DNA of 64,000 bases from Eutreptiella sp. 'Long Island Sound 2002' (GCA_964036045.1 OZ038378.1:159162576-159226575); one strand, 5' to 3'; counted from the stretch's first letter, positions 18,858-29,317 are shown. Notes: generated from the sequence alone by a model not told the origin. Numbers and translations: made by a program.

Positions 18858-21612
18858 GGGCCGAGCAGCGGCGTGATGGCCATCGCCGTGCAGGCGCTGG
18901 AGGAGGCCGAGCACGCCGTGCGGCACAGCCTCGAGGCCGATGCCCTGCAGTACACCGCCCCGCTCCGCGACCTGCACGCGGTGCTGCGCGCCTGCGCGGC
19001 CGAGAAGCCCGCGGTGCTGGCGATGCAGGCGTCCCTCGCGTCCTACAGCCTCGCCTCGGAGCCCTATGTCGACGTCCACGGGCGGCAGGACTCCGCGTCC
19101 CCCGCGTCCCCCATGTCCCCCGCGTCCCCCGTTTCCCCTATGTCCCCCCTGTCCCCCTACGAAGAGGTGCGGGTCGGCGGCACGGGCCCCAGCCCCCGCG
19201 GCAGCCCGGCCTGGGCGGCCCTGATGGCGGCGTGCGGGCCCCGGCCGTTCCCGCAGGTGCGGCTGCTGCGGAGCCTGGCCGGCGACCAGCAGCGGCCGGC
19301 CAGCGCCCCCCTCTCCAAGACCCCCCGGCGGAGCATCGTGCAGACGAAGCCGCGCGCCAAGAGCCTGCGGGAGGTCCCGCGCCGCGTGTCGTTCGCGGAC
19401 CACACGTTCCCGGGCGACGTCGTGAAGGCGGACTCGCTGCGGAAGAAGCTCTCGGACCGCGACCCCCGCCGCCGGAACCTGAGCCTGAACCCGACCCGCC
19501 CCCCCGTGGCCCCGCCGCCCGAGCGCCCGGTCGTCTGGGACCTGCCGCTGTCGCGCGTGACGTCCGATGTCGAGAGCACGGACTTCCGCAGCGACGCGGA
19601 GGTCGAGGCGGACGAGGCGGCCAGCGGCGGCACCCCGTCCCCGCTGTCACCGGAGGACCCCCTGGCGGACATCCCGTCGCCGAACACCCCGGCCCCGGGC
19701 CCCCCGCGGGCCGTGCGCCCCCCCGTCAAGGCCGTCCCGAAGCCCAGGGCCCCGGCCCCGGCGGCCCCCGCCAGCCCCATCGCGCTGCTGTGCGGCGTGG
19801 CAGACGCCGGGGGCGGCGACGTACCGTGGCTGCGGGCGCTGCGGGCGGCGGCCGGGCGCCCCGGCCCCGCGAGCCCCGTGACCGCCCTCCGCCGCGTGGG
19901 CGCTGCGGACGGCGTCGCGCTGCCGTGGCTGGACGCGCTGGAGGCCGTGCCGCGCAACCCGACGCCGGTGCAGCGCCTGTGCAGCGTCGCGGAGGCGGAG
20001 GGCGGGGGGCGGCGGTGGCTGCAGCTCGTGGGCGCGGAGTCGCCCCTGCTCCTCCCGCCCGCAGGCCCCGCCCCGGACCCGCACCGCCGGCTCTCAGGGG
20101 CGTCCAAGTTCAAGGCCGAGCCCGCGCTGGAGTGGGCATCGGAGTCGCTGTTCAACGTCGCCACCGGCAGCCGGCCCGCGTCGGCGGATGGGCCCCAGGA
20201 CGACGCCGATGAAGAGGACTGGGTCCCGTTCCGCGTCCCGTCGGGGATCTCGAAGTACCGGCCGCTGCAGCGGGTGGGCCCGGGCGACGTCCCCTCCGCT
20301 GTGCCCGCCCCTGACGGCGGGGCCGCCCTGGCGGCGGCCCCCGCTCTGGCACGCCCGCCCAGCACAGGCCTCGCGCTGCTGCAGAAAGTCGGCTGTGAGG
20401 ACCATGAGGCGGTGCCTTGGGTGTCGCTCCTGCATCAGGCGTGTGGTGGCCTTGGGCTCATGTGCAGTGTCGCTGAGACGGACCGCGAGCCGGTGCCGTG
20501 GCTGGCGTTGGTGCAAAGCGCAGGCGGCGAGGGCAGTGGCGTGGCGCCCGTGGGGCTGCGGTTGCTGGAGAGCGCGGCAGCGGAGGTTGCCCTCCCGCTG
20601 CCATGGGTCGACTGTTTGGTGGAGGAGGGGGTGCCGGGGCGAGTGCCCATGGGGCCTCTGGAGATCTCACCGTTAAATTTGCTGGCGAAGCCGCCGGCCG
20701 CGCAGGTGGAGGAGCGCCGGGAAGTCGAGAGCGCGGCTTCGGAGGAGCGCCGGGAAGTCGAGAGCGCGGCTTCGGAGGAGCGCCGGGAAGTCGAGTGCGC
20801 GGCGTCAGAGGAGCGCCGGGAGGTCGAGAGCGCGGCTTCGGAGGAGCGCCGGGAGGTCCACAGCGCGGCGTCCAGTGCGCGGAGTGTAGCGCTGGAGCCC
20901 AGTGCCGCTCTGCACTCGTTTGCGGAGGCGGTGTCACTTGTGGGAGCGGCGCAGGTGCCGTTCGTATGTGCTCTGTTGGATATGCCCGCCCTCGGTGTGC
21001 CCGCATCGGGGCGCACGGTGGGCTCCGATTCCGAGGCACCACAGCCCTGGCCAACGCTGCGGGCGGTGTTGCAAGCGGCCGAAGAAGGCCCGGAGCGATA
21101 CTCGTGGCTGGTGGACCTGCTGGACAAGACCCCGCGCGCGGCTGCGCAGCCCCCCACTGGCGCGCCGGCCCCCATGTCCACCCCCCTCGGCCTCCCCGCG
21201 CTGCTGGCGGCGGGAGGCGTCGAGGGGGCCGGTGGGGCGAGCTCGCAGGTGCCCCCCCTCCCGCTGGGCACCGTGACGCACGAGGACAGCGAGCTCGTGT
21301 CGCCGCGCGGCGACGTCCACTTCGAGAGCGCCACGCACGAGGCCTTCCACGTGCCCCCGCTGCACGTCAACGCGGTGCCCCGCGTCGACAGCGACATCGT
21401 CTCGCCGCGCGGGGCCCACGATGCGGACCCGTTCCACCAGACGGCCCACATGCCGGCCCTGAACCTGCACGGCGTCCCCCGCAGCGACAGCGAGATGGCG
21501 TCTCCCCGAGGGGACGCCCACCACGAGGACCCGATGCACGAGGCGTTCCACATGCCGCCGCTGCGCGTGAACGCCGTGCCCCGCGTCGACAGCGACATTG
21601 TCTCGCCGCGAG
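18858..21612 (+). CDS. Large IQ/SPRG protein, exon e (long repeat exon)
   Basis: The 918-codon exon runs from CCCTCCAG|GGG (phase 0) to GCGAG|GTGTCC (phase 1). In order: a helical unit like exon d; an SP-rich linker (SPASPMSPASPVSPMSP); a basic region (RRSIVQTKPRAKSLREVPRR); a Pro/Ala-rich region; then repeats of about 28 residues with the pattern GLxLLxxV...VPWLxxLxxA (for example GDVPWLRALRAAAG, VALPWLDALEAV, EAVPWVSLLHQACG, EPVPWLALVQSAGG, LPLPWVDCLVEEG). Five copies of EERREVESAAS follow (about 20709-20870). It ends with the first full SPRG repeats (VPRVDSDIVSPRG). GC is extreme and third positions are nearly all G or C. Long antisense open frames here are by-products of that composition. 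Function unknown. Confidence 0.8.
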
Positions 21613-23132
21613 GTGTCCGACCGCCCGCCACATCCCCCGCGGGGTAGTGTGCCACCTCTTCTCTCCCCGCCACCTCTCCCGGGTGCCGAGGGCGCCTCAG
21701 TGTGGATCGCGTTTGGATCTTTGACATCGGCAGCATCCCGTTTCTTTGCCAGCGGACCCTTTTCGACTGTGGGCTCCCTCCTTGTGACCACTTCGCCCCT
21801 CTCCTGTTCTCTGGAAACATCCCAGCGCCCACCCGAAAGCCATCGGAAGACAATTCTATTGCCTTCGGCAAGTCCACCTCGCAGAGAATCTGCCCGGAGC
21901 AATGAATCTCCAAGTGGCTGGTTTTGCAATCATCCATCAGATCCATCGGTATCATGGCTCCCCTTTGGATCAGAAATACTCCTATTGTCACAACATGCAA
22001 CGGCCCAAGGGTCGCCATAGGGGGGGCCATCTTGGAAAGTCGGAGATCGTCCCCGGGACCCCCGTCAGTGGTTAGGGGGTCCATGTGGAAGAAAAGGAGT
22101 GGAACGGGACCGGGGTCTCAATCGATGCACAGCGGCGGCTGTAGGCCCACCCAGCATTGCCCACTGCGGTGCTCCCAGGCCCAAAACGGCGCTTTTGGGG
22201 CCAATCAGCCCCACCACGAGGGCCTAGCGGGTGCTGCATGGCTCCCCATGGCTTTGCACACACCCCCATGGTTCCCACAGGATCACCCAACAATGGCCCA
22301 AGTGCCCCTGAGGACTGTCAAACGTTGCCGGAAAAAGTGCATTTTCCCCCCAACACATGTGGGCCCTGTTTAGTGTCATTGCGCGTCTTTCACGCGGGCC
22401 ATGACTTGCCCGAGGCAAGGCCAGCTCGCAATCCACGCTTTGTTGCGTGGCCCCTTGAGTTGGGGTTAGGGACTCACAATCCACGCTTTGTTGCGTGGCC
22501 CCCTGAGTTGGGGTTAGGGACTCGCAATCCACAAGAATGTAGGGGTGACATAGCATTTCCACCCTCTTTTGGGCTGCAACGAACGTCCTATTGTATCCCA
22601 ATATCCGCATACGGTCACAACATCCCCACGTTCCCCCCTCACAGTGAGTCCCACGGAGGCACTAAGGTCGCCAAACACGCCGACATAGCAACAATGGCGG
22701 AAAACTAGATGAACCCCAGAAACTGCGCCCGTCCCACTCGACCCACATCAACCCGGTGGAGTCGGGACCTGAAAACACTTTGTTGGCTCAAAATCGGAAA
22801 AAACTAAAAGATCAGTGATTTTCCACCCAAAGGAAGGGGGCCGGTCATGTTTTCGACATTTTCCACTTCTGCCTCTCAGCCCCCTTCCCAACTGAAGGCC
22901 CGCAACCCCTTGTCCCCACCCACTCGCATCCCCCGTCCACCGTCCAAATACCCCGCCTCCCACACATCACCCCAAGTCAATCCCCCAGAGGAAAACAACA
23001 ACAAACAACCCCCAAACAACCGGTTCCAAACCACAAAGCCCCGTCCAACTCGTGGCTCTGCTGTGCACTCGGCCGGACAATGCACCCTGTCGGCCGGGGG
23101 CTCCTGCCCACCACCCCTCCTGCTCTGTGTAG
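21613..23132 (+). other. Intron 5 of the large gene
   Basis: 1,520 bases, GTGTCC...GTGTAG, splitting a glycine codon (G|GT) inside an SPRG repeat. It holds the 48-bp hairpin repeats near 22.45 kb. The repeat unit reads across the junction without interruption, which is strong support for this intron. Confidence 0.75.
22429..22545 (+). repeat. 48-bp tandem hairpin repeat (plus orientation)
   Basis: CAATCCACGCTTTGTTGCGT begins copies at 22429 and 22477 and partially at 22525, 48 bases apart. Each contains CCACGC-TTTGTT-GCGTGG, a perfect 6-bp stem with a 6-base loop, followed by GAGTTGGGGTTAGGGACTC. The same unit is inverted at 37.57-37.69 kb. Confidence 0.9.
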
Positions 23133-23579
23133 GTGAACACGACCTGGACCCCTACCATCAGACCTCCCACATGCCTTCGCTCAACTTGCACGAGATCCCC
23201 CGCACCGGTAGTGAGCTCGTGTCGCCCCGAGGCGACGCCCACCATCAGGACCCCAAACACGAAGCGTTCCACCTGCCCCCTCTGAAAGTGAACGCGGTCC
23301 CCCGCGTGGACAGCGACATCGTCTCCCCCCGCGGAGGCCACGATGCGGACCCCTTCCACGAGACGGCGCACATGCCGGCCCTCAATCTGCACGGGGTCCC
23401 CCGCACGGACAGCGAGCTGGCGTCGCCCAGGGGGGAGGACAAGCATGGCTCCCCAGTGCCGGACCTCCGCCTGGGCGCTGTGCCCCGCGTGGACAGCGAC
23501 ATCGTGTCGCCCCGGGGGGCGCACGCCGAGGACCCCTACCACGAAACGTCCCACATGCCGGCCCTCAATCTGCACACGG
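23133..23579 (+). CDS. Large IQ/SPRG protein, exon f (SPRG repeats)
   Basis: The 149-codon exon is joined in phase 1 on both sides. It is built of alternating half-repeats, DPYHQTSHMPSLNLHEIPR-TGSELVSPRG and KHEAFHLPPLKVNAVPR-VDSDIVSPRG, four SPRG motifs in all, and continues the register of the end of exon e. The hydrophobic HMPxLNLH and acidic DSDxV portions alternate regularly. Ser-Pro-Arg is a typical proline-directed or basic-directed phosphorylation context. The tandem register across two introns shows that the exons are one gene. Confidence 0.8.
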
Positions 23580-24238
23580 GTCCTCTTTCCCTGCGCGCGC
23601 GCCCTTGTCCTCTACGGCCCCGTTACCGGGGCAGAGGGTGCCGTTCAGGGTTGCTTGGGGGTTGACGGTCAGTCAGGGGTCTTGAAGGGCGCCGAGGGCT
23701 GCGAGCCGTGATGCAGAGGACCGGACAGAAGGCTCCTCTGCCCTCCCCAGTGCCCTCTGGCACATCAGCCTTTTGATGATGCACAAGAAGGGGAGACCCC
23801 CAGTCACCATTTCCTACGTGTTTGAAATGAAAAGCAGGCTATTTCAGCGTCTGCAGCAGTCGAGGCGCCTGGCAAGCTGTGTCAGACTGAAGCACTTGAG
23901 CACCTGGGTCTAACATAGTGAAAATAAACAGGACTCTTGGCATGATACAACGGAGAATTCGAAAACGCCACCCAAAACTGGAAGAAAAAATTGACCCCCT
24001 CCTCCCCCCTTTTCTCCGGGCCCCACTCATGCCGCTGGGTGGGTCAGTGTGCACACATGTCAAAGTGAGGATTGTAAGTCAGAATCTCACAACGCAACAT
24101 GCCAGGACTGCCAGTGTAGCATGGATTTATTGCAGTGAAACATGCATTGGCGAATATTGGCAACATTGCAGGTCAGATTGCAAACATTCCAACAACCAAT
24201 GCTCATCTGGAATTGAAGAAGTTCCAAACATTCAGAAT

Positions 24239-24388
24239 CACCTCGAAGAGAGGTTGTTAGATCAAGCGCAGGCACGAGCGGCGTATACCCCCCTTTTTTG
24301 GGGTCATTCGCGTAGCATACCCCAAGGCATGATATTGGATGTCCAACCCCTTGTAAAATCATTATTTTGCCCAATAAGACCATCCCCC
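24239..24388 (+). repeat. Dispersed ~150-bp repeat, copy 2
   Basis: Counterpart of 16446-16600, with GCGTATACCCCCC and GATATTGGATGTCCAACCCC in place of the copy-1 variants. It ends near CCCAATAAGACC. Confidence 0.75.
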
Positions 24389-24517
24389 AATGGATTTTTT
24401 GATTCTGAGGCCTCTATCGCCTAAAACTGGATATCACTTTTTGGGGGGGGGGTGGGGGGGGGGTCAAAAGTTTTTGCTGAACAGGGTTCAAGCAGTGGGG
24501 AAACTAAATGCTACGGC

Positions 24518-24685
24518 ATCACCGCTGGTCCAATGGTAATGCAGCCGACGCATGGAATCGTTGGTTCGCATCCTGGTCGGCAGACTTTTGTAGCGGCAGC
24601 GCCGCTGCAAACATTCACCGTACTAGGGTTCGAACCGCCGACCCGCAAGCTTTCGGTCGCATGCATTACCATTCGGCCACCACCG
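24518..24685. repeat. Inverted pair of tRNA-like sequences
   Basis: Plus strand, 24518-24583: A-box-like TGGTCCAATGGTAATGC and B box GGTTCGCATCC. Minus strand, 24685-24616: TGGCCGAATGGTAATGC and GGTTCGAACCC. The two share the (T)GGTAATGCA block and face each other across about 30 bases. Neither folds into a clean anticodon and T arm, so they look like SINE heads or tRNA pseudogenes, not working genes. Confidence 0.55.
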
Positions 24686-25145
24686 TTTCTGACAAATAGA
24701 ATGGTCCCGACTGCTACATAAAGTGTCTGCTACTAACAAAAAACCCAAAGTGTGTGTTTCTGTCTGACAGACTGCTGGCCTGTCTCACTGACTGATTGGC
24801 TGACTGTCAACCTCTCTTCGAGGTGCACTGCCGAAGGCAATAGAATTTCTGCACTTCATGGCTCTATCGTGCAGAATGATCACAAAGATGGGAGGGTGCA
24901 CTGCATCCACAAGGGTTGAGCAACACCATGTTCAAAAGCATTTTGAGCAATCACAGGAATGGGAAAGTTGAAGGAACTACATCTCTGAGCAACCTCATGC
25001 AAATGCTGTGCAAATTGGCTGCACTGTACACTGGACTATGGCAAACCAACACACGAAAGGGTTTGAGACACGAACGTACGCACTCCCCCCCCTGCAGTGC
25101 CCCTGCCCTCCTCTCCTGCGCAGTGGCCTTGCCCTCCCTCCACAG

Positions 25146-26659
25146 TGGACCGCGTCGACAGTGACCTGGAGTCTCCGAGGGGGCCTGCCGACGGGCTATT
25201 TGCGGCCTTGTTCGTAGTGACCAAAGCCACCCCCCTGCCCTCGCCCCACGTCCCTGCCCCCGAGCCCCAGCTCCCCACCGCCGACTCCAGCTTTCTGGGG
25301 ACCCCCATGACGCCCCCGTTGCAGCCCAAGTCCCCCCGGGGGGCGGTCCCTGACTGGGACCGCCAACCATCCCACCATCTGGACACCCCGACCACGCCCC
25401 CGCAGCCGCTGGTGTCCCCGCGCGGGGCTCCCCCTAAGTCCCCGCGCGGGGCTCCCCCTAAGTCCCCCCGGGGCCCCGCCGGGAACGCCTGCCCCCCCAA
25501 ATCGCCGCGCGGGGGCGGCGCCGACCTCAGCGCCGGGGCGCCCATGAAGTCGCCCCGGGGCCCACCGCTGGTGCCGTCGCTGCTGGTGCCGGGGGCCCGC
25601 GAAGCCCCGGGGCCTGCGCCCGGCGCCGGGCCGGAGAGCGGCAGCGATGCGACGGAGACGGAGACCTCGGCCTCGTCGGCCTCGCGGAGCGGCTCTGACG
25701 CGGCGTCGGACGCGGGCAGTGGGGACGCGTCGGACGCGGGCAGCGAGGCCGAGCAGGAGGACCCGAGCAGCCCCGTGAACCCGTGGGACAACAGTACGCG
25801 CGGGTTCGACGCCTCGGAGTCCTCGGGCTCGTCGTGTAGCTCGTCGTCCTCCGCCGCCTCGGAGGCCGCGTCCTCCCGCACCGCGTCCTCCAGCGATGCC
25901 TCCAGCACGTCCCCCGGCAGCGCGCGCCCCACATGCTCACGGACCACTGCGTCGGAGGCCCCGTCGATGGAGGGCCTGCAGCTGCTGACGGAGAGCTCCG
26001 AGGGTGACCTCGAGTTCGTCGCGCTGGTGGTGGCCCTGCAGGACGCCGCCCGGGCCCCTCAGAAAGCCCCGACTTCCGCGTGGGCTGGCCTGCAGCTGCT
26101 GCGATGGGCCTGCGATCCCGGGCCGCAGGATGAATGGGCATATCGGGTGACCATGCTGCCGGGGGTGGCTGGGCCTGAGCCCCCCGCCGCCACCAATCCG
26201 CCCCTCCTGCCCCTGCCCGGGGACGTGCCAGTGCTGCCCTTGGCCCTGGGCCAGGGTGCCATGCAGGGGCCACAGGCCGAGCAGCAGGAGGCCCCGGCCG
26301 ACTGGCAGCAGCCCCCGTCCGAGGGGCAGGCGCAGGCCGAGGTGGGGGGGCAGGAGGTGGAGGTCACAGCCACGGAGTCCTCCGGCCCCCCGGCAGGACC
26401 CGGTACAGTTCCCATGCCCATGCCCGCCCCTCGGCCCTCGGAGGAGGAGCCGGCCCCGGGGCCCCCACTTTTCCGTTCGCTGGCGGCGTTGCTGGCCACC
26501 ACGGGCCTCATCTTTCCCCGTGACGCCACCCCCGAGGGGCTGGTGCTGCTGCAGCAGCTCCACCACCGAGAGACCGATGACGTGCCTCAGTTCGAGAAGC
26601 TATGCCTTGCGTCGGCCCAAACCGGGACTCTGAACAGCTACGGCCTCCGCTGCCTGCAG
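25146..26659 (+). CDS. Large IQ/SPRG protein, exon g (KSPRG and W-repeat region)
   Basis: The exon runs from CTCCACAG|TG (phase 1) to CTGCAG|GTGTGC (phase 0). It opens with VDRVDSDLESPRG and then clustered SPRG motifs (LVSPRGAPPKSPRGAPPKSPRG). Next comes a Ser/Asp/Glu-rich low-complexity region (SASSASRSGSDAASDAGSGD), and then further GLxLL repeats (GLQLLTESSEGDLEFVALVV, GLQLLRWACDPGPQDEWAYR, GLVLLQQLHHRETDDVPQFE) separated by a Pro/Gln-rich linker. It ends NSYGLRCLQ. Reading this exon after exon f keeps one frame for 1,572 codons over exons e-g. No catalytic domain is seen. Confidence 0.75.
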
Positions 26660-26693
26660 GTGTGCGCGTGTGTGACACCCATTTTTGTCTTTG

Positions 26694-26730
<37 letters not shown>

Positions 26731-26759
26731 ATGTGTGGATTTCTGAGTGTCTATTTTTT

Positions 26760-26850
26760 TTCGACCGAAAGACGTCTAGGACAGCTCTGCTGTTCCTGAG
26801 GAGTTTTAGTTCCACCGCTTTTCTTGCTTTGTTCTTGTCTCGCGGTTCTC

Positions 26851-26895
<45 letters not shown>

Positions 26896-27462
26896 CGTCC
26901 CAGTCACGGGGTGAAAGGCGTCATGATGTGGGATGAAGCTGTCTCCTTCCCCTGCTTTTTGTATGTACTTTGACCCCATGACACGCTGTGGATGTCCGGT
27001 CGTCTGGCGGTGGGAAAGGGTGCAAAGTATGAGGCCTGACTTTCCCACGATATTCGGGTCCTGAACTGGGCTTACCCTTGTGCTCTTTGCTGCAGGCCTC
27101 TGGCTGGGTGCAGCTGCCAGAGGCTATCGCGACCTGGTGATCATGGCTTCAGGATGTTCCATGCCTTTCCCCTGCACTGCAGAAAGCGCCTCGTGCCGCG
27201 TTTTGACACCATGTTTGGACGCTGCACCTGACGAGGATTGTGCACTCAGGCCTTCCTGTTGCCTGTTGTTGTCGCGTTTATTGTGTGTGTGTGTGTGTGT
27301 GCTCCTCCATCTAACTATTGAGGTCTGTTGCGTGGAGCAAGGGCGCGCAATGCATGCGCTGTGCACTCTTTGACAGACCCAAAGACGTCTAGGGCTGGTC
27401 TGCAGCTCCTGAGGAGTTTCTCCAACCGCTTTTCTTGCTCTCTTCTTGTTTTGTGGTTCCAA

Positions 27463-27465
<3 letters not shown>
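26760..27465 (+). repeat. Two copies of a ~100-bp sequence, each ending in a GT run
   Basis: Copy 1, 26760-26852, and copy 2, 27374-27462, share AAAGACGTCTAGG, CTGCxxxTCCTGAGGAGTTT, CCGCTTTTCTTGCT and TCTTGT, then pass into (GT)n. Both may derive from one mobile or duplicated unit carrying its own microsatellite. Confidence 0.8.
27096..27140 (+). CDS. Alternative last exon of the upstream part of the large gene
   Basis: After a good polypyrimidine acceptor (TGCTCTTTGCTGCAG) the phase-0 reading is ASGWVQLPEAIATW and a TGA. Joined to exon g it would end the protein at ...GLRCLQASGWVQLPEAIATW. If used, the gene ends here at about 2,175 residues and exons h and i belong to a second gene, which could start at ATG 29051. 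I cannot decide between this and direct splicing to 29042; transcript data would. Confidence 0.3.
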   Translation, partial: ASGWVQLPEAIATW

Positions 27466-27526
<61 letters not shown>

Positions 27527-28794
27527 CTGTGTCTGTGTACCCTCCGGGCGTGTGCCTCACAGCTGGTGTGGGGCTGTATTCAAAGGAGGCGTGGTGCGTC
27601 CCCTGGGGCCAACACGCAACCTGCGGAGTGGCGGAGCTTCAATGGCATTTGTAACCGACAGTAACCGCCCCCAACTGCTTTGGCAACCTCCTCCAACCGA
27701 TTGCCTAACCACTTCTGGGGCTGCCTCTGCGGTCTCTTCCCTTCTAATGCATCCCTGGGAGGGTGCTGACCGCGCGGTGCGACGTCAGCCCGGGGCGCAC
27801 AATATATGCTCACACTAAAAGTTACTGAAACATGGCCAGTGTGCACTGTATGCAATGATTGGGTGATGCTATTGGTGTGCATGGGCAAAACACACTTTGG
27901 GGGCATTACCTGGGGGGAAGTGGTGATGATGCATCCACAAAAGTTTCCTATTTCACTGTATTTTCTCCGCGTCCCTGCCCACCTTCCGAAAGTGTGTACA
28001 TTGCACTAAAGCGTTGCATCCTCTGACGCGCGCGGTACAGTGCGCGGTGCGTTTCAGCACCCTCTGGGGAGCGCTGAGACTGACGTGCTGCTGAAACCGA
28101 GTGGTCTGATCTCTTGGTGCTCAGGAGGCCATTGCAAGCCGCGGTGCTAGCCCAAAAGTCTGCCATTGTCGGCTCGTCAGAAATTTTCCATTTTTCCCGT
28201 CGGCCCGTCGCTGGCAAAATTCATCAAAGGCACCTTAGGGACCGGTGGCAAGGCTATGGTAAAAGGGGAAAATGGGACAGGGAAAATGGGAAATTTGTCC
28301 CAAATGGTCTCATTTTTCTCCGATTTTCCTCCACTTTCCTATGAATTTCACACATTTTTTCTACATTTCCCACTAGATATTTTTGGCATTTTCTCACATT
28401 TCCCCATTGCCACCCGCTTTCCCCCATTTTTCTCCATTTTATTCCCCCCCCCATTTCCCCCCATTTCCCCCCATTTTCCCATTTCCCCCATTTTCCTTTA
28501 CCTCTGCGGCCAGTTGGCTAATTTGGCTGCGGCTAACGCCGACGCCTGCCATGGATTTGACGAGTACGCCCCTCCCCGGGGGCCACGTACTGCTTAGGGG
28601 GCAGGGCCGCAGTAGGACAGGGGACAATGCAGTGTATTCTTGTCGGGTGCCTCCCTGTCCTAAGGACAGGATGCGTTGTTCCAAGTCGCTGTTAGTGTGT
28701 GTCATCCTAAGGGAGGGGGTGCGCTGCAGTTGGGCCCAAAACAGGAAGGCAGGGAGGTGCAATGTTGGTGTATGTTGTCATACACGTAAATTGT

Positions 28795-28950
28795 TTTTGC
28801 GGTAAAGGCGTGTAACAAAAAAATCGTCACGTTGTGTAATTTTTTTGTGGGAAATCGTGTAAACCCGTACTGGCATTACCGCAAAACAAAAAAATTGCAC
28901 GACTTGAAAATTTTTTTGTGCACGAGTTACATTTTTCACGCAATGTTGTA
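28795..28950. repeat. AT-rich island of interrupted A/T tracts
   Basis: TTTTTGCGGTAA...AACAAAAAAATCG and TACCGCAAAACAAAAAAATTG form a loose inverted repeat of GCGGTAA/TTACCGC around short A7 runs. It contrasts sharply with the GC-rich surroundings. No gene is seen. Similar islands lie at 30.2, 36.1 and 38.3 kb. Confidence 0.6.
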
Positions 28951-29041
28951 CCGGGGGCTGCACACAATTGGGTTTTGCTCGGGGTTAGACCGCGGCGATG
29001 CTCGCGCTGCCTGCTTCAGCGGATTTGATGGTCTTGTTCAG

Positions 29042-29317
29042 GCGGTGGCCATGACCACGGCCGATCCGCTGGAGCTCTACGAGTTTCAGGACCCGTACCG
29101 GAGGAACGGCGGGACGGGGCTGGGCCTATTGGGGGACATCCTAGAGGAGCGGGAGGACCTACGAGGGCTGCGAGACGTGCTTGAGGTCTATGCCGAGGAA
29201 CCCGGCAAACGCCTGAAGAGGGATATGCGTATGGACTTGATGGCACAGGGCCGGGCACAGCAGCAGCAGAGGCAGGCTGAGAGCGCGGCGCGGCGGCTGG
29301 AGGAGCTGCAACAGAAG
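29042..29317 (+). CDS. Large IQ/SPRG protein, exon h (coiled coil), or start of a second gene
   Basis: The exon runs from CTTGTTCAG|GCG to ACAGAAG|GTGCGC, phase 0, 92 codons. It reads AVAMTTADPLELYEFQDPYR and then a helical stretch (ILEEREDLRGLRDVLEVYAE, RMDLMAQGRAQQQQRQAESA, RRLEELQQK). ATG 29051 sits in a fair start context (GTGGCCATGA). This exon could therefore be the 5' end of a separate gene made of exons h and i. The coiled coil leads directly into the IQ motif of exon i. Confidence 0.6.

Larger units (their letters stand above)
23580..25145 (+). other. Intron 6 of the large gene, with tRNA-like pair
   Basis: 1,566 bases, GTCCTC...TCCACAG. It carries the second copy of the 150-bp repeat (24239), a G run (24443-24462) and two opposed tRNA-like sequences. 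The joined reading is ...NLHT-V-DRVDSDLESPRG, restoring the repeat register. Confidence 0.7.
26699..27527 (+). repeat. Four (GT)n microsatellites
   Basis: GT runs at about 26699-26729, 26853-26891, 27281-27301 and 27463-27524. Two of them (26.85 and 27.46 kb) follow the same 100-bp sequence. Confidence 0.95.
26660..29041 (+). other. Intron 7 of the large gene, GT-microsatellite rich
   Basis: 2,382 bases, GTGTGC...TTGTTCAG. It holds at least four GT runs, two copies of a 100-bp repeat, a pyrimidine-rich CCATTTTTC stretch (28280-28500) and an A-tract island (28795-28950). An internal acceptor at 27095 could instead end a first gene; see the alternative exon at 27096. Confidence 0.5.

Noticed and set aside
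18740-20212. 490-codon plus-strand ORF overlapping exon e
   Set aside because: Out-of-frame shadow of the GC-rich exon; its Gly/Pro/Arg-rich reading lacks the repeats seen in the true frame.
20435-22084. 549-codon minus-strand ORF
   Set aside because: Antisense image of the SPRG and EERREV repeats; open only because third positions of the sense frame are G or C.
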